DNA of 64,000 bases from Linnemannia schmuckeri (taxonomy: Eukaryota; Mortierellomycota; Mortierellomycetes; Mortierellales; Mortierellaceae), in the NCBI GenBank assembly GCA_029449235.1, contig JANATG010000001.1, positions 2,914,001-2,978,000 of the forward strand, in the 5' to 3' direction. A model generated the notes under the pieces. It saw only the letters and a program-made list of their open reading frames with translations. It did no database searches and was not told where the DNA came from. This document shows positions 21,646 through 32,428 of this stretch, piece after piece. Each line of letters opens with the position of its first letter. Within the stretch, counting starts at the first letter, position 1. The position numbers and the translations under genes are program-made.

Positions 21646-22049
21646 TGGTGGTGATAGTATTGGACGTGATTAGAGAAAAGAAAGAGAAAGAAAGAGAAAA
21701 GGAGGAGCAAAAAGATTTAAACTCTTTAGCTCAACAGGAAATGAACCTGGACTGGCCTGTTAGACCAGGCAATCCACTACTTTGACACGCTCAGACAGCC
21801 CAGAAGGAAGAGTGTGCATGGGAGGCACCAGCACGATGAACATGGTGGGAATGTGGATTTGAACGCGGCCTCAAATCAAAACCTTGCTAATGAAATCGAG
21901 ATCACTGAATCTGCTCATGGTTGTGGTCCAGATGTAAAACCATCCATCACGATCACCACAATCTCTAAATCGTTCAAAACGGAGGTTTCCAGCTTTCTCG
22001 AATTTAATTTTCGTTGAGCAGGATGCAACCTAGTTTTATTATCAAACCA
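21646..22049. other. Spacer between the two duplicated blocks
   Basis: About 400 bp between pseudogene 2 and the stop of the intact F-box gene, marking the junction of the two block copies. A tRNA-like stretch near 21725-21800 does not fold convincingly. No target-site repeat or transposon end was seen. Confidence 0.5.
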
Positions 22050-23966
22050 CTAATAAACATTCCGGCCCTTGACAGGCATGCTGTCGTTTATCTCGCCCTC
22101 AGGCGATGCGAAGTACGGGTGCTTGATCGAGAGGCCCTCCAGGAAAGGTAGCGGGCGATACGACTTGGACTCCATCTCCTTGATCATCTCTTCCACATCC
22201 ATCAGGAGCCCCAGGTGTCGGAGCTGACCCAGTATCTCGGTATCTGGTGAAACACTGGTGTCTTCAGGAGTAGTCTCCTCCTGCGGATGTGGTCGCGATA
22301 TCTCCAATCGGTCTTCCTTGAGCCGTCGCTGATGCCATCGCATGACCGCCAATCGTCTCTGCCATTTATACATGGTGCTGTGTCCAATGGGTACCATCCA
22401 GTTTAAGTCTCCTTTTTTGAGACTACGTATCAACAAGCCCTTGTTCGAGATAAGAACTCTCAGCCTCTGCAGGTACTTCAGTCGACCAAGCAGACAAAAC
22501 CCGCCTTCCAACTCCAAGTAAAAGCGGGGACAATAAATATTGCGTGCAGTCCTGCAAACCCGAGGCGTGTCAATCTGGAGTTCCTCTAGCAGCGGAAACA
22601 CCCTGGAAATGTAGCCGAAGATGATGCGGCTGTGAACAGGATCCATGAGCCTGAATTCCTCGTGCCCGTGGATCTGGATATGGAGTGTCTGGAGGCTACG
22701 ACAACGCCATATTGTCGAAGGCTTCGAGGGTCCTCGTGTGTCATCAGCAAAAGTGATCTTGTCAACTTCTGGTCCATCCAGCCGAAAGAAGCCTCCACGA
22801 CGGTGAATATCCATGTCCTCCAGGCGCGCAACGGTCTTGAGAGTCTTGAGGTGCACAACGTTGACAGACGTGCAGAGGACATCGTGTATGGATAATGCCG
22901 CAGAGTTGAGATAGGACGGGCAATCAAGCGACGGAGGTACGCAGTAAAGTTCCAGTGTCGTCAAGTGGTTCGTACGAGCATCCAGTCGCTTGAGGAACGA
23001 TGGCGAGACGTCGCGTGACCATAGATGCCATTCTGAAAGGACAGGGCAGATTTCCAACAGTTGTTGCTGGACTTGAAGGGACGACTGCTGGCCTTGCATC
23101 GAGAAATGTATGACGTCCAGATCCATTGCAAGCGACTGAATATGTCCCAGAAGTCGAGGTCCGTTATATTCTTCAGTGTAATCGAGACTAGACCACATGG
23201 AAATCAACTTGAGCGCCTTCAGTTTAGGAGTAAAGGTCAGAAAGTTCTCGAGACTGTCCTGCTTAAAGATGGTACTATGTAGGAAAAAAGACTGGAGGGC
23301 GAGGGGTTGCTGTTGACCTTCTTTGGATGGAATCCAGGTCAGCTCCAAGCAGGACTCTCCATACACCTCACAGGACTCTAGCAATGGACAATTGCATAAT
23401 ATGCTGCCGAGGTCGGTACTAGATCTATGTGGGCCGAGGCCAAAGCCAGCTTTAAAAATCAAGCGAGTGAGAGTGCTGGGAAGTAGGCAGTGAACATATG
23501 TGTTGCTGAATGCTGTGTAGATGTCCAGATGTAGTTCCTTGAGCAGGGACAAGTTGTAGAGCGTTGACTTTCGCTCGCCAAGGCCCATTCGTCTCCTCTG
23601 CTCTGTCTGTCGCTCGTATTCGGCCTGGGACTGAGCAACAACATTCCAGACGTTATCTTGATGCTTGTGAGGGTAAAGATGATCGGGTGAGATGTAACAG
23701 TAATATCGAACTGCACCCGCCAGTTTAGAAGGCACCATGTCGAGCTTTGCTTTGCTCATAGAGGGATGCCATACGACGGTGCGGGAGAGGCGATTGTGGT
23801 TCAGGTGAAACCATTGTCGACAGACAAGGGCGACACACCTTCGGATGGTTACGTCGTCGAGAAAGGAGAAGATGTATGCAAGGATCTCTGGTACATCTAG
23901 TGGCGATACCGGGAAGTTAGGATGTTGCTTTGTTGACCTTGAAAACTGTTTCTTGAACAAGGGCAT
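22050..23966 (-). CDS. F-box protein with leucine-rich C-terminal region (block 2)
   Basis: A single exon of 638 residues, open throughout, the longest intact member on the minus strand. The F-box spans about residues 21-62 (SPLDVPEILAYIFSFLDD, RRCVALVCRQWFHLNHNRL), the part expected to bind Skp1. Irregular leucine-rich repeats follow (LKELHLDIYTAF, PSTLTRLIFKAGF, LLESCEVYGESC, LKALKLISMWSS, LTTLELYCVPP, SLQTLHIQIHG, IIFGYISRVFPLLEEL), as in SCF substrate adaptors. The C terminus has LGLLMDVEEMIKEME and PLPFLEGLSI, shared by every copy in this window. The target is unknown. The ATG (MPLFKK) sits 356 bp from the start of the broken LRR-like gene on the other strand, so the two share a promoter region. 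Codon use is ordinary, with no sign of high expression. Confidence 0.85.
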   Translation of the reverse strand: MPLFKKQFSRSTKQHPNFPVSPLDVPEILAYIFSFLDDVTIRRCVALVCRQWFHLNHNRLSRTVVWHPSMSKAKLDMVPSKLAGAVRYYCYISPDHLYPHKHQDNVWNVVAQSQAEYERQTEQRRRMGLGERKSTLYNLSLLKELHLDIYTAFSNTYVHCLLPSTLTRLIFKAGFGLGPHRSSTDLGSILCNCPLLESCEVYGESCLELTWIPSKEGQQQPLALQSFFLHSTIFKQDSLENFLTFTPKLKALKLISMWSSLDYTEEYNGPRLLGHIQSLAMDLDVIHFSMQGQQSSLQVQQQLLEICPVLSEWHLWSRDVSPSFLKRLDARTNHLTTLELYCVPPSLDCPSYLNSAALSIHDVLCTSVNVVHLKTLKTVARLEDMDIHRRGGFFRLDGPEVDKITFADDTRGPSKPSTIWRCRSLQTLHIQIHGHEEFRLMDPVHSRIIFGYISRVFPLLEELQIDTPRVCRTARNIYCPRFYLELEGGFCLLGRLKYLQRLRVLISNKGLLIRSLKKGDLNWMVPIGHSTMYKWQRRLAVMRWHQRRLKEDRLEISRPHPQEETTPEDTSVSPDTEILGQLRHLGLLMDVEEMIKEMESKSYRPLPFLEGLSIKHPYFASPEGEINDSMPVKGRNVY

Positions 23967-24322
23967 TGCGTTACTGCTGAAGGAAGTAGGAAAGAGTGGA
24001 GGTGGACATTAAGTAAGAAAAAGGAAAAGAAAAGGAAACAAATAAACAAAAAAGTATGTCAGGCTTACGGCGTCTTAGTGTGAGCACAGATCCCTTTCGA
24101 AAGCCAGTATGGATATTTTTTTTTAAATTCGTTTGCTTCTCTCAAAGATCGTCTCGCATTTAGAATCTCTTTTTAGTGCCCACTTCCCACCTCTTCCTAC
24201 CTTCTTTTTCTCTTTCTCTTTTTCTTGCTGACACATAACTCTCTCTCTCTCCTTACCTTACACTTCTCTCCCATACTTTCCTTTCTTCCCAATTTCCTAC
24301 ACTCTCGACATCGTCGACGCCA
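23967..24322. promoter_or_regulatory. Shared head-to-head promoter region of block 2
   Basis: A 356-bp spacer between two divergent starts: the F-box gene (-) and the LRR-like pseudogene (+). The right half is pyrimidine-rich (CTCTCT runs at about 24190-24290), a typical fungal leader. I see no definite operator. Confidence 0.45.
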
Positions 24323-27230
24323 ATGTCGCCAACACAGGAATTCCGTCTCGGCAACGACATCGAGTCGTTAGTCCTCCGCAGAGATGCTAATGGGACACTC
24401 TACAGTCAGATGACTGACATTCAGGACATCTTCTCGGACGCATTCCGATTCAAGGCAGATGGCATCAACATCCTTTTCCTCGAGAACGAGCAAGGGCAGG
24501 GGTAGCCGACTTCACTTCTGGGCTACCTCAAGAGACTTAACGAAAGAACAAAAAAAAAGTGTGCTTGGGGTGAGGAAAAAAATACACGTTCCAGAACTGA
24601 TAGCGGTCAATTTATCACTGCAACGGTCTAAGGTACGGCCCAAGAGAATCGCGTATTATCCGGACGCCGTCATCGACGTGGTCACTTCCGTCCTTGCCTT
24701 GAGCCTTCCTACCCTGAACCTTCCTGCCAACCTGGCCACTAGTAACGATGGCATAGTCTCATCGTCAGCCCTATCGTTACAGTCGCCCTCCTCCTATTCG
24801 ACGTCTCAAACTCTCACTTGCCTACAATCACCTCTCTATGTGAATCAAAATGCGACAGCCCAACTTCTCGGCCGCCCCATGGCGGAGCTGTCATCAATCT
24901 CCTCCAACATATCCCAGCTTCATCAGCTCGAACACTCAACCGACCAGCAGTTAGGGCACCAACAACAACTCTTGCAACAACTCATTGGCATGGTGGCGCA
25001 ACAGAACGCAATGATCCTTCGACAGGGCGAGGCGCTCGCGTACCTCATCGAATCCAAGGAGCGAGAAGAAAGGATGCTTGCTGAGCTTGCAGCAGCCAAG
25101 CAGCGGGACGAGGAAATGCACACGATGCAGAAGCAGATATTGACCAGTTGGCCGTGAATCAGCAACGCGTTGATGCCAACCTTGTTCAAAACTATGAGCT
25201 TCACGAGTATCATATTCCTAGGTCGTTCGTCATCCTGTCAGAGTCCTACGAGAAATGGGACCCGCGTAATGATCTGATGGGGAGGTTTCACTTGCACTTC
25301 CTGTGTGAGTGCGGCGACCACTGCAAGTCCGATGCGGAGTCGAGTTCCCTCTCTGGTAAGCAAAGCACTGCCACCGCAAGTTCGACTACTCCTGTTCTTG
25401 TCAAGAACAGCATTCACCTTGCCAAGCATGAAGGATACGAGCTCTCGTGACCAACCGAGTTCTTCGACCGATATGGGTATTAGTTCTTGGAATGTTGTGG
25501 ATCTTGAAGCATTGTCTGGCAGTGGCGACTGTGGCAGCTCCAGTTGCAGCCCTTGCCGAAAACGGTACCAAGGATATATAGATGGCGTCAAGTCGATTTC
25601 GGAGAGCACAATGAAGGCGATGGATATGTCGATCGCTTTCTTGGAGCAGAAAGTCGACGGAGATGAGCCAGGGAGTGACATGACAGTCAACACCCAGGAG
25701 GGGAAGTACATGCTCAAAGGACTTGTCGCACTTGAAGGGGTCGACCACCGAAGACTGGATTCATTCTTGAGGAATAACGATGCGGACAAAATTCTCGGGA
25801 ATCTGTACAGGATCACAACCGACACGGGCCATGTCAAGGGGTCTGTCTAGATCACTACCGACAAGTGTACCGTAAAACCACCATGACATCGTTCATCTAA
25901 TCTGTCGAGATCAATGGCGGCATCTATGATCCCCAGCTTGGCAAGATCATGGTTACTGTCAGGTCTAGCAGTGTCGCCAAGGACTTTTTCTCACGGCTCT
26001 CCAAACAGACTCCTGCGGCTAATGGACTCAAGGTCGTACTCGACTGGTCATTTGGGTCTTTGAATCTGGTGATGCTCGTCGACAAGACTGCCCAGTCTAA
26101 CGTCCAGAATTTGAAGCTGGATCTGAAGGAGTTTGTTACCTACAATCCAGGAGCGATAGGATTTCAGTTTCGACCAGGGAAGGGCAAGTACCACTCGCTC
26201 CTTGGTTTTCTATCCAACATCAAGATTAAGGGTCTTACGTTTGCCAACGTCGGCCTCATTGGACCTCGGGCATCCAGCCTCCCGACAAACCAAGGTCCTT
26301 CAATTCTCCAGAGCTTCCACTACTCAGGACTCATCCGTGCTGTTGACGACTCTCGCCTGGCAGGCATAATCACCCATTGCCCTCAGCTGATCGATTTAAT
26401 ATTAAGCTGGATCGCATGGAATAGTAGTGAAACTGTGCCCAAAGTCGATCATGCCACCGGTACAATGGCCAAATTAGAGACTCTGTATCGGAATTGTATA
26501 TCTAAAGAATCACTTCCCACCGCTGATGTCTATAACGCGGCTTCATATGGGGCTACTCCGCTAAGAGAACTCGTCGACCATGGCATGCCATTTTCACTCA
26601 GTCCTAGCGGACTACTCGAAAAAGCCATCCTACGGTCATCGCACACGCTTGAGGCGCTTCTGCTCTACTCTTGGGTTGTAGAGAATCGGATCCTCGACCT
26701 CACCAGGTTTTTCATCCCCTCACCCAGGACACAAGCTGACCGTCTTCCCTTTACCAGATTGACGCACCTTCACCTCTTCATCGACATGACCTCTGCCTCT
26801 CTGGAACAAATGGCGTCTATTCTTTCAAGAATTGCTCTTGTTCACCTTGGTGTTACCAAGTCCACCGGCGGTTTGCTTAGTCACGTCAATCTCAACGTAT
26901 TGAAATCTCTGTATATAAAGGACACCAGAGACAACAGTCTCAAGTCCTTTTATTGGTCAGTCTTCCGGTCGTTAACTTGTCAGATCGATACATTGCGTCT
27001 CACCGGGGTGTCGATGACCATGCGACTCTTGGACTTCCACATGACTTTCTCTTACCCTAACTGAGATAGACACACAAGAGCTTGGTTTGAATGGGATTCT
27101 GCAACACTTGAACCTTTCGAACTTAATACTTCTCACCATTGATGACAGCAAATACCAATGGTCAACAGAGTCCATTCTTGCCGCAAGGAGTGCTGAGCTT
27201 GCGAACGATTTTATGCTCCAGTTCGGATAA
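24323..27230 (+). pseudogene. Decayed copy of the LRR-like gene at 17406
   Basis: Exon 1 (24323 to about 24500, FRLGNDIESLVLR, TDIQDIFSDAFRFKADG) and the splice region resemble the intact paralogue, but the start of exon 2 has lost one base relative to it, so PDAVIDVV is out of frame. A second one-base loss near 25138 moves the frame before NQQRVDANLVQNYELHEY. Stops follow at 25448-25450 (TGA in place of an Arg codon after HEGYELS), near 25481 (TAG), at 25848 after a lost T, and at 25898-25900 (TAA). The 3' part (25949-27064) is open for 371 codons and still leucine-rich, then TGA at 27062; the true C terminus (LNLSNLILLTIDDSKYQW) ends in TAA at 27228-27230. At least six lesions rule out a normal product. 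Confidence 0.9.
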
Positions 27231-27441
27231 GTACATTCTCAAACCATGCACGACATCCAAGAGGTGAGCGCACGGAATTTGCAAGTATCGTCGACACTGC
27301 TGGCTCGTCAGTAGGTGCTCATCGTTGACCCTGACATCCTCAGCACAGAATAGTACCTGTCGGTATTGCCTTCTATATCTTAATAATAAAATTGAAGCAA
27401 TTTGTTTGTTGTCCATTGAACATTGCTTTATACTCCACTTT

Positions 27442-28480
27442 TCATCGAAATCGCATGCTCTCAAATCTCCTTGGAAACAAACGCTCTAGTTCTTCTTCTG
27501 GTCGCACCAGAATAGGGGATTCAAACAACAACTTCCCGAGCGGCGGCAGCGACCGAAACTTCACCTCTGCCTCCTCCTCCAACTCCTTCATCATCTCTTC
27601 CACATTCGACAAGCGATCCAGCTTCTTAATCGGGCTCATCGTCATCTCGTCGCCCTCTCCGGAGGAGTTACCACTATTCCTGCTATTGCTGTTATTAGTA
27701 TTTAACATCGAGTTTGTGATCGAGCAGCTTCCACTCAATCCGCATTTTGCTCGCCACTTCTGTCAGCTCTCAATCACCTGCTGTCTTTTCTTCCTTAACT
27801 TGGCCCATGCCCTACACCTCCAACTCTCCAGTGTCACTATCCAGTCCATATCCGAAACGACAGAGTCCTCTGTCTTTAAAATAATTCAGCTCATAATATG
27901 CCCTCAATCTCTGCAGATACTTCAGCCGACCGAGCAGGCAAAGCCCTCCATCCAACTTTAGACAAAGTTTTGTTTGGTAGAATTCTTCACTAAGATCGGA
28001 CTGATACATTCTGGGAACAGTTGTTTGAAGATCTTCGAGAAGCGGGTAGACACGAGCGACGTATCCAGAGATGCTTCGACTGTGGACTGGGTGTTGGAAT
28101 GGAAACTCGCCAGGAGTGTGGACTTCGATGTGGAGGGTGGACAGTCGACAGCAGGGCCATATCTGAGGAGGGCCGAGAGGTATCGAGAGGTTTTTCGATT
28201 TCCGGTAGGATAGCATCATGTCCTCTGTCCAGATGGATATATCCTGATCGGTTAAAGAGATCTAGGTCCTTCAATCGTATGACTGCCTTGAGAGTGGTGA
28301 GATGGACCAGATGAGGTGATTTGTAAAGGTGGTAGCGGATGAGTCCTAGGGCTCGGGAGAGAGGTAAAGCAACAAGCCTTAGCATTATAACGGATTATCG
28401 GCTTCCACCGTACCTCCAGGGTGGTGAGCTTATCTTGAGACCACTGAAGCGTAAGTGTACGGAGTGATTTTTGAGGAAAA
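27442..28480 (-). pseudogene. F-box-family pseudogene 3 (block 2, downstream), 5'-truncated
   Basis: Only the C-terminal half of the family remains; no F-box is present. It starts near 28480 with DKLTTLEVRWKP, shifts frame to SPHLVHLTTLKAVIRLKDLDL, shifts again near 28210 to RLSTLHIEVHTPGEF and YVARVYPLLEDLQ, passes LCLKLDGGLCLLGRLKYLQRLR, and ends in a third frame with LSNVEEMMKELEEE, LPPLGKLLFESP and RLFPRRFES before the stop at 27442. It is tail-to-tail with the LRR-like pseudogene, 212 bp apart, mirroring pseudogene 2 beside the intact LRR-like gene. Confidence 0.8.
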
Positions 28481-28708
28481 GAGGTTTGGATAAAGGAAAA
28501 GTTGCAACTTGGAGTTGAGGTGCATGCTTGCATGCAAGCACCTTTTCACCAGCCAATCAGCGCGCACACTGATCAATCAATTTTCATTTAAATCTTTTGA
28601 CTTTTCTTCCTTTTTCCATTTTCCTTTTTCCTTTTTCCCTTTACCTTATTTTGCCACCAAAAAAAAAGCACCAACATCACCATCAAGCAAACAAGCAAGT
28701 AAACCCGA

Positions 28709-29355
28709 ATGGAGTGTCTACGGAACCTGCCCTCAAAGACAAACGCATTCCAGACCGCGATCTACGAACGCGTCAGGACAGAACACTCGCACTCTCACAA
28801 TAAACCCTTCTTCGCCACCTCCGGACAAGTGCCCACTCAAAGTACTTTTTCAAGTACAAGTTTCTTTTTATGTTGCTCTCGCTGCATTTCAACAAAAACA
28901 CAAAACAAGGTCCAAACTGACATTCGCTGTCCGTCATTCTTCTTCTTATTGTCTAGTCTTGCCTAGTAGTGATGAGAATCTCATCCTAGCCGTCATTCGT
29001 CAAAAGAACAAGGTAATGCGCTCTCTTGTTTGACACAAAAGAAGGATGCCAGACGTGCCAAAGGAGGACACCAATTTAACTCTTAAACTTACTCTAATAG
29101 GTCCCCAAGTCAACGGACGAGCATCCCAAGAGACCAACGACTCCAGAGCAAGTAGCAGAGGACACAGTCATGGAAGAAGACACAAGATCAGCACAACAGC
29201 AGCAACCTACTTCACCACCACCGCGGTTGTACAAGCGACCCAGGATTGCGCTCTCTAATGCAGCAGCCGCAGCGGCGGCAGCAAATAGAACGACAAACTC
29301 ATCCTCCTCCGCAGCAGCAACGTATGACCGCCATTCGTCAGCATCATTATCTTAG
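28709..29355 (+). CDS. Possible small three-exon gene, unknown product
   Basis: Candidate exons 28709-28841, 28957-29012 and 29101-29355 join in frame (phases 1 and 0) to 147 residues using GTACTT/TCTAG and GTAATG/AATAG borders. The ATG at 28709 follows a CCAAT element (about 28552), a long pyrimidine tract and an A/C-rich leader, as a fungal promoter and 5' leader would. The product would begin MECLRNLPSK, contain ENLILAVIRQKNK around the exon 2/3 junction, then a charged stretch, a basic RLYKRPRIAL that could be a nuclear signal, and an Ala/Ser/Thr-rich tail. I recognise no family. Other splice choices are possible. Confidence 0.35.
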
Positions 29356-29771
29356 CCGACATGAAAGTGATCTTTTCTCAAACCACGCGGCAAGATTTAT
29401 TAACCATTTGATAGTGTGTAATTGATCGGGAGAACTGAAGAGACAACAATGACCTGCTGAGGTGTCTTTGTAGGATCAAGACTGGACTTTGCTTTCAGTC
29501 TGTCGTTTTGTTGGAGCAGCGCCGTTCCTGGCATACAACAGCGCAGGCACCTCGCCCCTCATCGTCATCGTGATAGTCGCAACCTCCTATGGAGCTTTTT
29601 GAACCAGGAGGAAATAAACTTGACTACCAAGAGCATTGGATGCGTCATGGCTATGCATCACGTGTGCAACAGCCTTTTTTAAAAGAAAAATTCTCTCTCC
29701 CACGACACCTTTCCTTCTCTTGTTTTTCACTCTGCTTTTTTTCGACAAACCACTTTTAATCCCCTCTGACC
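29356..29771. other. Spacer before the + strand F-box gene
   Basis: About 415 bp, the presumed promoter of the gene at 29772, with a pyrimidine-rich leader (29690-29765). Nothing else seen. Confidence 0.5.
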
Positions 29772-31736
29772 ATGACCTCAGCGACACCGCAGCAGCAACT
29801 ACGGGATCCGATAACATCGACCAGCCGAGCAACAGCAACCACACCATCACCCTTGCGGATCCCAGAAGTCCTGGACCACATATTTTCTTATGTCGATAAT
29901 CATTCCCTCTGTCAGTCTGTGATATTGGTCTGTCGGCAGTGGTTCTGGATGAATCGCCACCGTGTGATCCGAACTCTGATCTTTGACGGACACTCGGACC
30001 CTCAGAAACTGAACAAGGTCCTGACTCGACTGCCGGGCGCTGGACGACTCTGCTGGTTCACGGGCCGGGATGCCAGTCGGGACGCTCACTGGGCACAGCT
30101 TCGCAAGGTCCTCAAACGCAACCATGACCAGTTCCTACAAAACCAGATTCGACAATATCAGCATGTGGATCAGAGCAGCAGTAGCGATGAAGAACTACAG
30201 GAAGACTCGATTACGAAACGATTATTGGCAGATTCACCGCTGCGGGAACTGGAGATCATTGGCGACATTGATATCGGAGCCTCCTTGCCACCCATCCTGC
30301 CTTGTCTCTACGCACTAACGAGGCTGCAGTTGGAGCTTAGCTGTGATTCCACCCTGCAGATGGGACAGTTGCTCCGGGCGTGTCCTTTACTGAAGGATAT
30401 TCATGTCTCGGCCTTATCGACCCACTGTCTGGAGCTTCCAGGGCCATGGTTTCCATTTGTCAAGGACTCATACAAGCAACGACCGTTACGCCTCTTATCA
30501 CTGGTGCTGGAGAGGGTGCGGTTGCCTCAGTACAGTCTCGAGGACTTATTGTCGATCACACCTCACCTCCAGGAACTCAAGCTCATTGGATTACGCAAGG
30601 TCAACCCAGCACTCCCACAGCACGACCCTACCGTCCAGTACGACCCTATCCGGTTCTTCCAGTACGTTCGGTCTCTGGATCTCTCACTGCGATCCTTCCA
30701 CTTTTCGATCCGGGACCAACCCTTGACGACCTCAGAGCTTCGGGAGATGATGTTTGACATTGTGCACTTGCCGCCGGGATCCCGTGGGGAATGGGCGTTT
30801 TGGACACCGGATCTGACGCCGACCATGCTTCGGAACCTGAACGACGTGCCCAATGTGGTGACAACGCTGGAAATCTTTTGTGAAACCATGGCGAACTGCG
30901 GCCCCGACAGTGGACTCCACCGATACCTCTGCGCCTCGCCTCATTTGATGCACCTCCGAGCACCCAAGACAGCGTACCTGGTGGAGCATTTGGATCTACA
31001 TCAACGCCTTCGTGGACGGTATCTCCCTGCTGCTCCAGGAGTAGCACAGACGGTCCGGCCCGGGATCTGGAAGTGTCGCAACCTTCAGACCCTCCACCTG
31101 GCGTTCCACAGTCGACGGGACTCAACACTTTCGTCTCCAACAAACGCACGACTCATATTTGGATATCTGTCTCGAGTATGTCCACAGTTGCGGGATCTAG
31201 CGATCTTCACGACCGAGTTGTGTACGCTGAACAACCGGATCTATGCACCTGTGCTTCATATGAGACTGCAGGGCGGGTTCTGTCTATTGGCGCGACTGAA
31301 GTGGCTTGAGAGATTACGGATCGGCTCGTCGAATCGACTTATTGCTTACAAGAGCTGGGATCTGAAATGGATGGTGACCAACAAGCACAGTTTCAAGGAC
31401 CGACGACAGCGACGCAAAATTATAGGCGAGTGGGAGGAGTTGTTGGTCGAGGAGGAGAAGCAGGAGATGTTGCTGATCCAGACACACGGACAGTCGGGTT
31501 CTCGCGATGACACCAATATTGCTACATCTGTCGCAGGATTGAAAGAAGATGAGGGTACGACGGAGGTGAGGAAGGAGTTAGATAACTTGGGTCTGTTGGT
31601 AGATGTGAAGGCGATGATGGAGGAGATGGACTCTGACGATTTCCAGTGCTGGAAGTCTCTCCGCAAGATTTCGTTGTATCGCGACGGTGAGGTTGGGCTA
31701 CGGCCCGACCAGGAGATCCAACGGCTCATTTCATAA
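29772..31736 (+). CDS. F-box protein with leucine-rich C-terminal region (+ strand copy)
   Basis: A single exon of 654 residues, fully open. The F-box lies at about residues 27-68 (PLRIPEVLDHIFSYVDNHSL, SVILVCRQWFWMNRHRVIRTL), preceded by a Thr/Gln/Pro-rich leader. Leucine-rich segments follow: LRELEIIGDIDI, LTRLQLELSC, LLKDIHVSALS, LQELKLIGLRKV, LQTLHLAFHSRRD, LIFGYLSRVCPQLRDL, LQGGFCLLARLKWLERL. The tail has LGLLVDVKAMMEEMDSDDFQCWKSL, the C-terminal signature of this family. It is the only copy here on the plus strand and is diverged from the gene at 22050 across the LRR region, less so in the F-box and tail. Role: presumed SCF adaptor; target unknown. Confidence 0.85.
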   Translation: MTSATPQQQLRDPITSTSRATATTPSPLRIPEVLDHIFSYVDNHSLCQSVILVCRQWFWMNRHRVIRTLIFDGHSDPQKLNKVLTRLPGAGRLCWFTGRDASRDAHWAQLRKVLKRNHDQFLQNQIRQYQHVDQSSSSDEELQEDSITKRLLADSPLRELEIIGDIDIGASLPPILPCLYALTRLQLELSCDSTLQMGQLLRACPLLKDIHVSALSTHCLELPGPWFPFVKDSYKQRPLRLLSLVLERVRLPQYSLEDLLSITPHLQELKLIGLRKVNPALPQHDPTVQYDPIRFFQYVRSLDLSLRSFHFSIRDQPLTTSELREMMFDIVHLPPGSRGEWAFWTPDLTPTMLRNLNDVPNVVTTLEIFCETMANCGPDSGLHRYLCASPHLMHLRAPKTAYLVEHLDLHQRLRGRYLPAAPGVAQTVRPGIWKCRNLQTLHLAFHSRRDSTLSSPTNARLIFGYLSRVCPQLRDLAIFTTELCTLNNRIYAPVLHMRLQGGFCLLARLKWLERLRIGSSNRLIAYKSWDLKWMVTNKHSFKDRRQRRKIIGEWEELLVEEEKQEMLLIQTHGQSGSRDDTNIATSVAGLKEDEGTTEVRKELDNLGLLVDVKAMMEEMDSDDFQCWKSLRKISLYRDGEVGLRPDQEIQRLIS

Positions 31737-32114
31737 GATCTTTCCCTTTTTGTCTCTTCGTTTCCGTTTCTCTTCTTCAGTTAAATTTGTTCACACTTTC
31801 TCATAAAAGCACCACGGGTCTCTTTTTTTTTTGTTTCTACTTTCGTGTGGGAAATGTTGGTGTGAACGCACAACTGCGGTGGATGGAGTGGAACTGTGAG
31901 TGAGAATGGATTAACAAGACGCCTATAGTTCCCGTCAATGAGACACAGACCGTGTTGTCACCTAACCGTTACTCCGCTCTTCTTACTTGCTCCTTCGTTT
32001 CGCCTCCCCTTCTTTTGTTTACAAGTGGACGCCTCGCTTCGTTAGGCAATGCACAAAGGAATTAAGAGCTTATAGAGTGCGCGATAGTGTAAAAAGCGAA
32101 AAAAAATTTGTCAG

Positions 32115-32428
32115 ACACCCTTTTACACGACCAGAAACCACTTTTTTGCTCTGGGAAACGCTTGTTCGCTCTCAGAAAAGCCTTTTTTCAACTGGAAACG
32201 CTTTTCACAACGACCAGAAACCACTATCTCGCCCTCAAACACACGTTTTTTTGTCAGCATCGACCCTTACACGGCCTGGGAGCACTTTTCCACTCTCAGA
32301 AATCCTTTTTTTTTTTTTTTTTTTTTTGCTTTAGCCTTGCTTTTTACACGGCGAGAAAGCCTCTTTTGCTTTCAGGCTCGCTTTTTTTCTTAGGACACCC
32401 TCTTCACGCGGCCAGGGACCACTTTTTT
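32115..32428 (+). repeat. Degenerate minisatellite, about five units
   Basis: A motif near ACCCTTTTACACGGCCAGAA followed by ACCACTTTTTTGCTCTCAGAA recurs at about 32115, 32199, 32263, 32339 and 32397, spaced 58-84 nt with variable T-rich linkers. Units differ at several positions. I know no named element with this unit. Confidence 0.65.

Noticed and set aside
21720..21800. tRNA-like stretch (minus strand) with GGTTCATTTCC and a short anticodon-like hairpin
   Set aside because: The T loop departs from consensus and no acceptor stem forms; at most a decayed tRNA.
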